A stretch of 40,944 bases of DNA. Source: DATKXO01 sp035528995. Its GTDB lineage: Bacteria > Planctomycetota > Phycisphaerae > UBA1845. Shown piece by piece: positions 1 through 8,504 of the stretch. The stretch spans positions 1-40,944 of the forward strand of contig DATKXO010000454.1 in assembly GCA_035528995.1 (NCBI GenBank), given 5' to 3'. The notes under the pieces are model-generated. The model was not told the origin of the DNA and did not search any database. It saw only the letters and a list, made by a program, of their open reading frames with translations. How positions within the stretch are numbered: position 1 is the stretch's first letter; every line of letters begins with the position of its first letter. A program made the translations under genes and the position numbers.

Positions 1-285
1 GATGGGGTGCCGCGGCCCGTGCCCGGGGCTCTGGATGAAGCACTTGGCCACCAGAGCGGTGATGGCCGGATCGGTCTGCTGCCCGAAGCCCAGCCAGCCG
101 CCGTCGGGCTGCTGAGTGGATTCCAGGAAGGAAAGGGCGCGCTGCAACACCGGGGCCGCTTCGGCCTGCAGGTCGAGCGCTTCGACCGCTTTGGCGCCCG
201 GGGCTGGCGGCTGGGGCTCCTGGGCCCATCCGACGGCGTTGGTCAGGAGACACAACGCCGCGACCCATGCAATTGTGTTACGCAT
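1..285 (-). CDS. Secreted prenyltransferase/squalene-oxidase-repeat protein, 3' end cut by window edge
   Basis: The reading frame opens with ATG at 285 and runs off the window without a stop, so only the first 95 residues are visible. Residues 1-21 look like a signal peptide (MRNTIAWVAALCLLTNAVGWA followed by Q-E-P). From about residue 45 it reads L-Q-R-A-L-S-F-L-E-S-T-Q-Q-P-D-G-G-W-L-G-F. The Q-x-P-D-G-G-W signature is that of the prenyltransferase/squalene-oxidase repeat, an alpha-toroid found in terpene cyclases and in many secreted planctomycete proteins of unknown role. The start overlaps the end of the upstream gene by 8 bases, so the two are probably translationally coupled. It could be a true cyclase or a non-enzymatic repeat protein; the visible part cannot decide, and the secretion signal favours the latter. 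Confidence 0.75.
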   Translation of the reverse strand, partial: MRNTIAWVAALCLLTNAVGWAQEPQPPAPGAKAVEALDLQAEAAPVLQRALSFLESTQQPDGGWLGFGQQTDPAITALVAKCFIQSPGHGPRHPI

Positions 286-703
286 CGCGCTCGATCTTCC
301 GAACGATCACGGCGTCGCCTCGGGCGCCGCAGCGTCCCGACGACGTCCGCTCGGTGTACACGTGTGTCACGGCATTGGCACCCTTCATGGCGGCCGCCGC
401 CTTGAGCCCTTCCATGGCCTCCTCCGGGCGGCGGAACCCGTCGACCACCACCGCCTCGACCTGCTCGACGATAGTATAGCCCACGATCTGGTCGGTGGTC
501 GAAGTGGCCACGATCCTGGCGGCCTCCTCCTGTCTGGCCCGCATCACATCGGCCTGATCGCCATACTTCTGCAGCTTGGGATTCAACCGCGGCGGGCGTC
601 GGGCCCGAAGGCGACGACGCCACCCGCGAAAGACCGCTCGGAGCAGCCACAGGCCGATAATCACGCCCGCGGCGATCCAGATGTACTCTTTCTCAAGGGG
701 CAT
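278..703 (-). CDS. Membrane-anchored YbjQ-like (heavy-metal-binding fold) protein
   Basis: A 141-residue protein with one N-terminal membrane helix (about residues 8-24, W-I-A-A-G-V-I-I-G-L-W-L-L), then a basic Arg-rich stretch, then a soluble domain from about residue 65. That domain starts T-S-T-T-D-Q-I-V-G-Y-T-I-V-E and later has A-A-A-A-M-K-G-A-N-A-V-T-H-V. Both resemble the YbjQ/UPF0145 family ('TTD.I.GY.IVE' and 'GANAV'), a small pentameric fold annotated as putative heavy-metal-binding and of unknown function. The ATG at 703 overlaps the glycosyltransferase stop by 11 bases and has an AGGAG inside that gene about 10 bases upstream; the stop overlaps the next gene. It is embedded in a four-gene operon with envelope proteins. 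The family call is by motif only. Confidence 0.65.
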   Translation of the reverse strand: MPLEKEYIWIAAGVIIGLWLLRAVFRGWRRRLRARRPPRLNPKLQKYGDQADVMRARQEEAARIVATSTTDQIVGYTIVEQVEAVVVDGFRRPEEAMEGLKAAAAMKGANAVTHVYTERTSSGRCGARGDAVIVRKIERDA

Positions 704-1964
704 GAGCGCCGAGCTCCTCGGCCGGGGCGTCGGGCGCGCGGTTCGCCGGGGCGTCGGGCGCCTCCGGTTGAAGTTGGTCTTTGTGGTAGGTGGTGCCCCG
801 CCAGGTCGTGCTGGTGGCGCCGAGCCGCTTGAGCATGGCGCTGGCCAGCATTCCCCAACAGATGCAGGCCGCCAGGAGATAGGCCAGCGACCACCTGGGC
901 TCGCCCCGGGCCAGACGATAGAAGCGGAACATGACGGACTGCTCGAGAAGTACGGTCACCACGGAGAAGACGGCCAGCCAGCGCCAGGCGGTCACCGTCT
1001 CCGGGCCGGCGCCGGCCCAGCCGATCAGCGAGATCAGCAGACTCGCCCAGGGAACCAGGCTGAACGCGGTCAGCACGGACATAGCGACGAGCAGACGCCG
1101 GAAGGAGGCCAGACAACCGTAGAAGATCCGGCTCCAGCCGCGCCAGGTCTGTCCCAGGGTGGCATACATCCGGGTCACGTAGAGGTCGTCGTTCTGGATC
1201 ACCCGCAGGTGGTGGCCCATCTGCTTGGTGATCCGTGCCAGGTGCATGTCCTCGTTGACTTCCGTTTTGACTCGCTCGTGCCCGCCGATGGCGTCGTACA
1301 CCCGGCGTTTGATGAGCATGAAGGCCCCGTTGGCGTACGCGGCCGGGCTGCGTGGATCGTTGACCCGTTCGGGCCGAAACCAGAAGACCATGATGGCCGC
1401 GCAGACCGGCTGGATGAGCCGCTCCCAGAAGGTCTTGGTCTCGAGCACGGGCAGGACGGAAAGGAAGTCGTCCCGGCCGGCCTGGGCCTCTCGCATGGCC
1501 ATCGACAGTGTGCTGGGCGAGGTCTGGCGACAGTCCGCGTCGGCAAAGCAGAGCCATTGCCCGGTCGCGGCGGACACGCCTTCGCGCATGGCGTTGTTCT
1601 TGCCGAACCAGCCGTGGCGCAAGCGCCGGACGGTGAGGACGCGCAGCCTGTCGTTGTAGCGCTTGTGCAACCGCTGCAGGATCGCGGGCGTCTCGTCACT
1701 GCTGCGGTCGTCGATGACGATGACCTCGAAATCGGGATAGTCCTGCTCGCAGAAGGTGGTGACACAGGACTCGATGTTTTCCTGCTCGTCCTTGGCGGCC
1801 ACCAGCACGGAGATTCGCGGGGCCTGCTCGGGCGGACCGTCGTAGCTGCGTGAGGAGAGCACGGGCTCGCGGCGCCGGGCGCTGCTGATGGCCGCGTGGC
1901 GCGTGAGCCAGACCACGGCGATCAGACCCAGCAGGATCAGCCAGGCGATAAAGGGTCCGGACAT
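693..1964 (-). CDS. Membrane glycosyltransferase family 2 (HpnB/CrtQ-like)
   Basis: A 423-residue protein with an N-terminal membrane helix (about 5-20), a GT-A catalytic domain, and three to four membrane helices after residue 285. Catalytic-domain landmarks are I-S-V-L-V-A-A-K-D-E at the start, V-I-D-D-R-S-S-D for nucleotide binding, F-A-D-A-D-C as the metal-binding DxD equivalent, and E-V-N-E-D with the ED pair of the catalytic base. Downstream W-R-G-T-T-Y resembles the W-[KR]-G-R-x-Y end of hopanoid- and carotenoid-linked glycosyltransferases such as HpnB and CrtQ. The acceptor is probably a membrane lipid or polyisoprenoid. The gene lies 40 bases after the upstream membrane protein and overlaps the downstream YbjQ-like gene. 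No good ribosome binding site is visible at this ATG. Substrate is inferred from family resemblance only. Confidence 0.85.
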   Translation of the reverse strand: MSGPFIAWLILLGLIAVVWLTRHAAISSARRREPVLSSRSYDGPPEQAPRISVLVAAKDEQENIESCVTTFCEQDYPDFEVIVIDDRSSDETPAILQRLHKRYNDRLRVLTVRRLRHGWFGKNNAMREGVSAATGQWLCFADADCRQTSPSTLSMAMREAQAGRDDFLSVLPVLETKTFWERLIQPVCAAIMVFWFRPERVNDPRSPAAYANGAFMLIKRRVYDAIGGHERVKTEVNEDMHLARITKQMGHHLRVIQNDDLYVTRMYATLGQTWRGWSRIFYGCLASFRRLLVAMSVLTAFSLVPWASLLISLIGWAGAGPETVTAWRWLAVFSVVTVLLEQSVMFRFYRLARGEPRWSLAYLLAACICWGMLASAMLKRLGATSTTWRGTTYHKDQLQPEAPDAPANRAPDAPAEELGAHAP

Positions 1965-2004
1965 TCAGTCTGCCAATGGCTTGGGATGCGAATCCCCTCG
2001 GCCG

Positions 2005-3429
2005 CTACGCGTCGGCGGGGGGTTTACCGGGCTCGTCGTCCTCGGGTTGGGCGTCGCCTTGTTGGCCCGTGTCCTCTGCGGCGTGCTCCGTGGCGGCCTG
2101 TGCAGGATCGGCGGGCGGCGGGGCCTCGGTGGGCGGCTTGCCCTCGACGGTCAGCGGAACGGAGCCTGCCGAATCGGCGGGCGTCGCCGCCGGTTGGGCC
2201 GCCTCCGGCTTGTATTCCGTTTCCTCGTAGGTCTCGATGTAGACGTCATCGAGGTCCATGGCGTCGTTTGCTCGTCGCAGCAGGAAGTAGATCACGGTGC
2301 TAGCGGATAGACTGAACGAAGCAAGGTAGGCCCAGACGAGCACGACGACGACGAAGACCCACACGCCGATGACGGCGCCGGCGAAGGCCTCGACGCCGGT
2401 AAGCGAGGTGCCGGAGGCCCGCAACATGCCCATGGAGGGGCCGGCCCACAACGCGTCCAGCTTGCTCATTCCGTCGTCGCGCAGCCACCAGCCGAACGGC
2501 GCCGTCCCGAAACCGACGAACAGGTGAGTCGAAGCGAGAACCAGATAGGCCAGCACCCTGACGAACCAGAAGCAGAGGTACCCGTAGACGGCGGCGACCA
2601 GGGCGTAGAACACGGTCCGCCACGGCGTGGCCCCGATGTAGTTGAAACTGCGCGACACGGCGTCCAGGGCCTCGCTGCCCTCGGTCGCGATCGTCGGCCA
2701 GAAGAGCCAGCCGCCCACCAACCAGCCGATGAAAATCAGCCCAATGGCCATGCCCCCCAGGAGGGCCAGGAAGAAGAGCAGGCTTCCGGCAATGTCGCCC
2801 AGGTAGGGGATGCGCAGGAAGATCCCACCCAGCACCAGGAAGACCCCGACGACCAGGATCATCAACAGCGGCAGAAGGGGTGCCAGGAAGAAACCGGAGA
2901 AGAAGCGCTGCCAGACGAAGGAGACCGCCTCGCGCCAACCGATCTTCTCGTCCCGGGCGAACTGGACGGCGGCGATGCGACAGATCGCCCCGCCCAAGAG
3001 GGACCAAATGATCAGGGCCCCCAGGTAGAACAGCAGGGTGTACCAGGGGTGCGACGTAACCAGCCAGCCACAGCCGGCGATGAGGAGCGCCAGTGCGTCG
3101 AAGGTGCCCATCCGTGGGGCGGACTCGATGCAGCGGGCGGTGTGCTGGGCCCAGATGGTGAAGATGCCTTCCTGGTCGGGCGAGGGCTCGTAGAAGTCGC
3201 TGCCCAAGCCCGTCTGGTAGGCGACGATGGCCTGGGCATCCGCCCCCTGACCGGCCCAGCTCCAGAGCTGATCCAGTATCCCGCCCCAGGCCAGGGTCAG
3301 CACAAGGGCGGCGAAGGCCAAGATGAGCTTGCTGGGCTGAATGGCTAGACGAAAGGTCCGGAAGATCCGGACGCAGTCACATGACTCCAACCAACCCAGA
3401 GGCCGCTGGGATTCCGCGCCCGTAGTCAT
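2005..3429 (-). CDS. Multi-pass membrane protein with acidic Pro-rich tail, function unknown
   Basis: A 474-residue protein. A short soluble N-terminus is followed by a helix at about 33-53, a periplasmic-looking segment with W-S-W-A-G-Q-G-A-D-A-Q, and at least six further hydrophobic stretches up to about residue 395. The region I-A-T-E-G-S-E-A-L-D-A-V-S-R-S-F-N-Y near residue 255 and the following P-W-R-T-V-F-Y-A-L are features I associate with a widespread planctomycete membrane family without known function. The last 70 residues are rich in Glu, Pro and Ala and probably cytoplasmic. The start is well supported by AAGGAGA spaced six bases before ATG 3429. It is the first gene of the operon reaching to the left edge. 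A link to envelope-lipid assembly is only a guess from its neighbours. Confidence 0.7.
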   Translation of the reverse strand: MTTGAESQRPLGWLESCDCVRIFRTFRLAIQPSKLILAFAALVLTLAWGGILDQLWSWAGQGADAQAIVAYQTGLGSDFYEPSPDQEGIFTIWAQHTARCIESAPRMGTFDALALLIAGCGWLVTSHPWYTLLFYLGALIIWSLLGGAICRIAAVQFARDEKIGWREAVSFVWQRFFSGFFLAPLLPLLMILVVGVFLVLGGIFLRIPYLGDIAGSLLFFLALLGGMAIGLIFIGWLVGGWLFWPTIATEGSEALDAVSRSFNYIGATPWRTVFYALVAAVYGYLCFWFVRVLAYLVLASTHLFVGFGTAPFGWWLRDDGMSKLDALWAGPSMGMLRASGTSLTGVEAFAGAVIGVWVFVVVVLVWAYLASFSLSASTVIYFLLRRANDAMDLDDVYIETYEETEYKPEAAQPAATPADSAGSVPLTVEGKPPTEAPPPADPAQAATEHAAEDTGQQGDAQPEDDEPGKPPADA

Positions 3430-3584
3430 GGTGGTTCTCCTTGTGATAATGTGGCAGAAGCCTCCGAACAGGTCGATCTGTCGGGACCGTCGCTGCCGGA
3501 GATCTTGCGCGCCAGCCGACTCAGACTGTCGACAACGGTCGCGACGAGTTCCGCCTGGCCGGCGGTGCGTCCGCGCCGGCGGCC

Positions 3585-3612
3585 ATTATAGTTGCCCGGC
3601 CACCGGCGGCAA
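3585..3612 (-). promoter_or_regulatory. Sigma-70-like promoter for the leftward envelope operon
   Basis: On the minus strand TTGCCG (3612-3607) and TATAAT (3590-3585) are separated by 16 bases. The -10 is a perfect consensus in an otherwise G+C-rich stretch. Transcription would start near 3578, about 150 bases before the ATG at 3429. Confidence 0.55.
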
Positions 3613-3726
3613 TGCGCCATCTGGGCGGCTCAGGTCGGCCGGCGGCCACTGGCGTGGGCGGACTGAAGCTGGTATAGGTGCCGGAGCCACCAGTCCCGCA
3701 CCGGTCGGGCCCCAGGAGAAGTGTAC

Positions 3727-5448
3727 GTGAATCGCGATCGCCTCGCCTTGGCCGCCTGCTTCTTGGCCCTGTTACTGCCGGCCTTCGCGACCAGGGCCGA
3801 CGAAACCGCCACCGCCGACGCCGGGAAGGGCGATGTCGTTGTGCAGTCGCTGGTGGACGAGCTGACCCGGTCGATGGAGCTCCAGCTGGAGGACCTTCCG
3901 AAGCCGTACCTGATTCAGTACCGGGCGGAGGATCGGGAGACGTTCTGGCTGGCGGCCAGCTATGGGGCGCTGACCACCAAGCAAACCGGTGCCGAGCGGA
4001 GCTTCGGCAGCCGGGTTCGCGTTGGCGATTACGATCTGGACAACACCAACTTCGCCGGGTCCTTTCGCGGCGGCGGCGGGGCGGCGCTGCCGCTGGACGA
4101 CGATCCGGTGGCCATCCGCCAGGCCATCTGGCAGGCCACCGACGAGGACTACAAACGGGCCGTCGAGGCGCTGACCCGCAAACGGGCCTACCTGGAGCAG
4201 AAGAACATCGAGGACCGCCCGCCCGATTACACCCGGGTCGATCCTGTGGTCCATGTCGCCCCCCTGGTCGAGACGGCCTTCGACGAGGAGCTCTGGGCCG
4301 AAAGGGTCAAGCGCGTGTCCGCACGGTTCAAGCGGTACACCGCGATTCAGCAGTCGGAGGTTCGTCTGGCGATCGGCACGGTTAACGCGTACGTGGTCAC
4401 GTCGGCGGGCACGCGTCTTCGGGTCGGGGACACCGGCGTGATCCTGACGATGTCGGCCCAACTGCAGGCCGAAGACGGCATGAGGCTGACGGACACGCGG
4501 ACCAGCGGCGGCTTCTCGCTGGAGGATCTTCCGTCCGTCGAGCGCCTGGAGGCCGACGTGGACGAGCTCTGCCGCTCGCTGATCAAACTGGCGGCGGCGC
4601 CGGTGCTGGAGGAGTACACCGGACCGGTGCTGTTCGATGGTCGGGCGGGGCCTCAGGTTTTCGCGTCCCTGTTGGCCCCCGGGCTGGCCGGCCGCCCCGA
4701 TCCCATCGGTTCGCGGCGGCGGTACAGCGACAGCGCCCTGGACAAGCGCCTGGGCAAGCGGATCCTGCCCCGGTCCTTTCAGGTATACGATGATCCGACC
4801 GCCAGGCACTTCGAGGACCAGCCCCTCTTCGGCTGGTACGAGTACGACGACGAGGCCGTCCCCGCCCGGCGCGTGGATCTGGTCATCGACGGTATCCTCA
4901 AGACGCAGGTTACCAGCCGGTCGCCGACCCGAAAGATCCAGACCAGCACCGGCCACGGGCGCGCCTCCCAGCTCGGCGCCGACGCCGAGGCCGCCATCGC
5001 CAACCTGTTCGTTTCCAGCAAGGAAGGACTGACGGAGGAGGAGTTGACCGCGGCGCTGGTCCAAGCGTGCCGGGACGAAGCGATGGAGTTCGGCCTGCGG
5101 ATCACGGCGTTGCAGGGGACCTCGGCCGGCGGGCTGGCCGATCCCGTGTTCGTCTACAAGGTCTACGTGGACAATCCGGGGGAAGAGAACCAGGAACTGG
5201 TCCGCGGAGTGGAGTTCAAGTCCGTCGAGGTGCGCGAGCTGCGGCGGCTTCTGGCCGCGGGCCGGAAGCAGTACCTCTACGATTACATCGCCGGCTCCGG
5301 CACGGCCGTCATCGCCCCGGCCGTGCTGTTCGAAGAGCTGGAGCTGACCAGGATCGAAGAGGAGTTCGACAAACTGCCGATCCTGGAGCCTCCGGCCCGG
5401 CGTCGGGCGCCGGCGGCCGGGGCCGCCGAAGCCGACGGGGACAGTTGA
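3727..5448 (+). CDS. Secreted TldD/PmbA-fold protein lacking the metalloprotease motif
   Basis: A 573-residue protein. The GTG at 3727 is preferred because AGGAG (3714-3718) lies 8 bases before it, versus 2 bases before the in-frame GTG at 3721. A signal peptide is clear (hydrophobic L-A-L-A-A-C-F-L-A-L-L-L-P-A-F, cleavage near A-T-R-A-D). The rest matches the TldD/PmbA (U62) architecture: an N-terminal domain, V-R-V-G-D-Y-D-L-D-N-T, then G-P-V-L-F-D-G-R-A-G-P-Q-V-F and a C-terminal part with G-H-G-R-A-S. In TldD the segment after G-P-V-L carries the zinc motif HExxxH; here it reads A-S-L-L-A-P-G-L, so no metal-dependent proteolysis is expected. TldE/PmbA also lacks this motif and acts as partner of TldD, but no TldD is encoded nearby. 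Export is unusual for the family, whose classical members are cytoplasmic. Confidence 0.75.
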   Translation: MNRDRLALAACFLALLLPAFATRADETATADAGKGDVVVQSLVDELTRSMELQLEDLPKPYLIQYRAEDRETFWLAASYGALTTKQTGAERSFGSRVRVGDYDLDNTNFAGSFRGGGGAALPLDDDPVAIRQAIWQATDEDYKRAVEALTRKRAYLEQKNIEDRPPDYTRVDPVVHVAPLVETAFDEELWAERVKRVSARFKRYTAIQQSEVRLAIGTVNAYVVTSAGTRLRVGDTGVILTMSAQLQAEDGMRLTDTRTSGGFSLEDLPSVERLEADVDELCRSLIKLAAAPVLEEYTGPVLFDGRAGPQVFASLLAPGLAGRPDPIGSRRRYSDSALDKRLGKRILPRSFQVYDDPTARHFEDQPLFGWYEYDDEAVPARRVDLVIDGILKTQVTSRSPTRKIQTSTGHGRASQLGADAEAAIANLFVSSKEGLTEEELTAALVQACRDEAMEFGLRITALQGTSAGGLADPVFVYKVYVDNPGEENQELVRGVEFKSVEVRELRRLLAAGRKQYLYDYIAGSGTAVIAPAVLFEELELTRIEEEFDKLPILEPPARRRAPAAGAAEADGDS

Positions 5449-5501
5449 GAACGGAAAGGCGTCCGCGTCCGCCGGCGCGGACCGAGGAAAGGGCCAACGC
5501 C

Positions 5502-5993
5502 ATGAACGCCAGAGAGCAGGCCATCGCCATTATCACCTTTGCCCGCCGGATGACCGAGCAACTGCTGGAGGACATTCCGGAAGAGCAGCTCCTGCATCAG
5601 CCGGTCAGCGCAGGCAACCACGCCTTGTGGGTCATGGGACACCTGGCGACGACGGACGACGCCCTGGCCGGGCTGTACGACGGGGGACAGCCGGTGCTGC
5701 CACAGAGCTACAACGAGCTGTTTGGCATGGGCTCGAAACCGACGCACGACGCGGGCGCCTACCCGCCGATTGCCGAGGTGCGGGAGCACTTGGGCGCGAC
5801 CCGGAAGCGGCTGCTGGACGGGGCCAGCGCGGCGGACGACGCGGCTCTCAGCGTGGCTCTGCCTGAAGAGCTGGAGGGCTTCGCCCCCGACAGGGTGGGC
5901 CTGCTCATCAGCCTTGCCTGGCACGAGGGGTTGCACGCGGGGCAGATCACCATGGTGCGGAGGTCGCTGGGCATCGGGCCCAAGATGGGTTAA
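5502..5993 (+). CDS. DinB-family (DinB_2) metal-binding four-helix protein
   Basis: A 163-residue protein with the layout of the DinB/YfiT superfamily of metal-dependent four-helix bundles. Three candidate metal ligands are visible: His in N-H-A-L-W-V-M-G-H-L near residue 45 and the pair in W-H-E-G-L-H-A-G-Q-I near residue 145. Members include thiol-dependent transferases (bacillithiol or mycothiol) and many of unknown activity; no substrate can be assigned. ATG 5502 is chosen because GAGGAAAGGG (5484-5493) precedes it, and because the homologous region begins directly there. It lies 53 bases after the TldD-like gene on the same strand, so the two are probably co-transcribed; the next gene is convergent. 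Confidence 0.8.
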   Translation: MNAREQAIAIITFARRMTEQLLEDIPEEQLLHQPVSAGNHALWVMGHLATTDDALAGLYDGGQPVLPQSYNELFGMGSKPTHDAGAYPPIAEVREHLGATRKRLLDGASAADDAALSVALPEELEGFAPDRVGLLISLAWHEGLHAGQITMVRRSLGIGPKMG

Positions 5994-6066
5994 CTGGCGC
6001 AGATACCGGGTCGCTCGGGCGAGAGGTGTACGGCGGCTGCGGTCGTTGCCACTTCGGGCGGGGCGG

Positions 6067-8229
6067 CTACGGCCCGGCGAACAAACCGTTGAACAAGGCG
6101 AAGTCGTCCGCGTCGATGTCGTCGTCCGCGTCGAAATCTCCGGCGTCACAGCCCGAGTCGGGAGGTCCGTTGGCAGGCCCGGTGAAACAGTACTGGAAGA
6201 CCTGGAAGTCCAAGAGGTCGACGATGGCGTTGTCGTCGAAGTCGCCGTCACCGGCGTTGGCCGATCCGGGCGTGACGGGATGGTCCCCGTCGGCGCCACC
6301 CAACTCCATGCTCAGGTAGACCCAGTCGCCGGCCGTGTCCGTGTCCGTCCCGTTGGGAATCCTGGCCCCGCCCGCGGGGAAGGCGCCGGCCTGCGGTCCC
6401 ACCGCAGGGGCACCGTAGTAGATCGCGTCGCTCGCCGGATAGTCCGGCCCGGCCAAGCCGACGGAGTCCAGGATCGTTCCGGGAATAACGTCGGCGTTTC
6501 CGTCGTGATCGGTGTCGACGAAGCTGCCCACCACCAGGCCGGGGTCGATGTCCTCGACGAGGACGAAGGTCTGCGTGCCGTCCTCGAAGATGTTGATGGT
6601 GCCCACGACGAGGTCGGGTGACACGAGTTCGTCGCCCATGACGAAGTAGCCGCGGTAGTTCAACTGGTAGCCGTCCAGATCGATCAGGTCGTCGATGCGG
6701 CCCTTGGATGCGCCCTGGCCTTCGATGGCCAGGACGGTCAACCCCTCGAGCGTTCCGAACGGCGTTCCGAAGAGCTCCAGGAACTCGGCGGTGTCGTCGC
6801 CGTCGTGGGTGGCCAGCACCTCGTTGATGATCACGGTGACGGGAATGGGGTCGCAGGGGGGGTCGAGCGGCCCGGCGCAGTCGGTGCCCACGCCGTAGAA
6901 CAAGCCGCCCAGAGCCAGGCAGCCCTGCGTCCCGACGTCGTCGACGCAGACCCCGCCCGGCTTGCAGCAGGCGCCCGGCGATTCGCACGGCGGGTCCAGC
7001 GGATCGTCACAGGCGCTGCCGTTGCCGTAGTAGATTCCGCTCGACGTGGCGCAATCCCCGGGGTCGGTGTCGTTCGTGCAGACGCCGGCCGGCAGGCAGC
7101 ACGCGCCGGTCGAGACACACGGTGGATTCAGCGGGCCGGTGCAGTCGGTGCCCGCGCCATAGAAGTAGCCGTCGGCGGCGAGGCAGTCGGCCTGGTCGGT
7201 GTTTTCCTGGCAGATGCCGTTCGTGTCGCAGCAGGCCCCGGTTAGCGTGGACGAGCCCTCGAAACTGAGGTCGGCGAACACGAGCAGGTGGTCCGATGCG
7301 TCGAGCGAGGTGCCCGAGGGCAGCGGAGAGCCGGACTTGGGTAAGCCGCCGGGCAGCCCTTCGTCGCGTGAATCGTAAATCTCCGAACCGTCGACCGCGA
7401 TGGCGTCACTGCGCCAGATGTAGTCCAGCCAGCGTCCCGACGCCCACCGCGTGGAGTCGGAACCGTCCTTCTGCCGGGTGTGGATGACGGTCAGCTCGGA
7501 TGATCCGCTGCCGGCGATCAGCGCCTTGAAGACCCCGTTGTTCACCGGAAAGGTGATGTCGTTGCCCAGGTTGAACGAGACGGGCAGGCCGCCCGGAAGG
7601 GCGAAGAACTGTGTCGGTGTGTCCTGTCCGTCGAAGTAGTCGTCGTTCATGTCGCCGACGATGACGTAGGCGTCCATGGGCGAATCGAGGTTCTCGACGA
7701 CCTGCATCGCCCGGATGGACTCGATGGAGCGTCGAAACTCGTCGGCGTCCGTGCCGCCGGCCTTCCAGTGGTTCCCGGTGATGGTCAGGTGCCGATCGGC
7801 GTTGGGGACGTTCACCACGGCCACGATGAAGTTCCGCGTGATGTCCAGAGCACTAGGATCGCCCGAGAGTGCGGCGGCCGTCTTGGTCCCGGTTCCCGGG
7901 GTGACGAAGGGGTACTTGCTCATGATCCCCGCCCAGTCCGTGCCGGTGTCGATGTCGCCCGTGGCGTAGGCGATGATGCGATAGTCCGGATAGCCCGCGG
8001 CCGTGGCCAGGGTCATAAAGGCGGTGGCGTCGCCCATCTCCTGGACGCAAACCACGTCGGCCTCCACGCGGAGGAGGATATCCCGGGCGGCGTCGAACTG
8101 CGGCCCCGACGTCGAGTTGAAGTTCTCGATGTTGAACGTGGCCACCCGCACGGTGACGACCTCGCCCAGGGCGGTTACCGGCAGCAACGATCCCAGCACG
8201 ATGATGATTATGCGTGTGGTCTTGGTCAT
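6067..8229 (-). CDS. Secreted endonuclease/exonuclease/phosphatase protein with Cys-rich repeats, lamin-tail-like domain and dockerin-like end
   Basis: A 720-residue mosaic. Residues 1-22 form a signal peptide. About 23-330 is an endonuclease/exonuclease/phosphatase domain: V-A-T-F-N-I-E-N-F at the start, V-C-V-Q-E-M (metal-binding Glu), G-N-H-W-K-A-G-G, V-G-D-M-N-D-D (catalytic Asp/Asn) and D-A-S-D-H-L-L-V (final Asp-His). Three Cys-rich repeats of about 44 residues follow (about 335-465), each beginning G-A-C-C and ending P-L-[ND]-P-P-C. Next comes a lamin-tail-like beta domain starting V-I-I-N-E-V-L-A. The C-terminus has two Ca-binding loops (G-D-F-D-D-N-A-I-V-D and G-D-F-D-A-D-D-D-I-D) with Q-Y-C-F-T-G-P between, a dockerin-like ending common in Phycisphaerae. 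AGGAAG sits nine bases before ATG 8229. It likely degrades extracellular nucleic acid or phosphoesters. Confidence 0.88.
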   Translation of the reverse strand: MTKTTRIIIIVLGSLLPVTALGEVVTVRVATFNIENFNSTSGPQFDAARDILLRVEADVVCVQEMGDATAFMTLATAAGYPDYRIIAYATGDIDTGTDWAGIMSKYPFVTPGTGTKTAAALSGDPSALDITRNFIVAVVNVPNADRHLTITGNHWKAGGTDADEFRRSIESIRAMQVVENLDSPMDAYVIVGDMNDDYFDGQDTPTQFFALPGGLPVSFNLGNDITFPVNNGVFKALIAGSGSSELTVIHTRQKDGSDSTRWASGRWLDYIWRSDAIAVDGSEIYDSRDEGLPGGLPKSGSPLPSGTSLDASDHLLVFADLSFEGSSTLTGACCDTNGICQENTDQADCLAADGYFYGAGTDCTGPLNPPCVSTGACCLPAGVCTNDTDPGDCATSSGIYYGNGSACDDPLDPPCESPGACCKPGGVCVDDVGTQGCLALGGLFYGVGTDCAGPLDPPCDPIPVTVIINEVLATHDGDDTAEFLELFGTPFGTLEGLTVLAIEGQGASKGRIDDLIDLDGYQLNYRGYFVMGDELVSPDLVVGTINIFEDGTQTFVLVEDIDPGLVVGSFVDTDHDGNADVIPGTILDSVGLAGPDYPASDAIYYGAPAVGPQAGAFPAGGARIPNGTDTDTAGDWVYLSMELGGADGDHPVTPGSANAGDGDFDDNAIVDLLDFQVFQYCFTGPANGPPDSGCDAGDFDADDDIDADDFALFNGLFAGP

Positions 8230-8358
8230 GCTTGTACGCTTCCTGTTCGATCCCCCCCCGGCCCGTTATTGTCGAGCGGGCTGAAGTCGGGCTTGCAGGT
8301 TCCCGGTGTCGCCCCCGGACCCTCCGCTCGATCAGCCGGTGCCGCTGTCCCCCATTAT

Positions 8359-8364
8359 GTTATA
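8359..8364 (-). promoter_or_regulatory. Candidate -10 element for the secreted nuclease gene
   Basis: TATAAC on the minus strand preceded by TGC (extended -10 type TGn), about 130 bases before the ATG at 8229. No convincing -35 hexamer lies 16-18 bases upstream, so this is tentative. The rest of 8230-8504 shows no gene. Confidence 0.3.
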
Positions 8365-8504
8365 GCAGATTGGCGGCCGTTGGCGCGCCGGGAACGAGGC
8401 GAATCCGTTGGTCGCCGGCGTTGTCCGTCGGGGATGCGTGTGGGCGCGGCACCGTGCAGGGCGGAGTACGGGACGCGCCCGCGCGGGTCCGCGCTTGGTC
8501 CGTC

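Noticed and set aside
576..1853. A 425-codon plus-strand frame antisense to the glycosyltransferase
   Set aside because: The minus-strand frame has all glycosyltransferase 2 motifs; the plus-strand product is low-complexity Gly/His/Asp.
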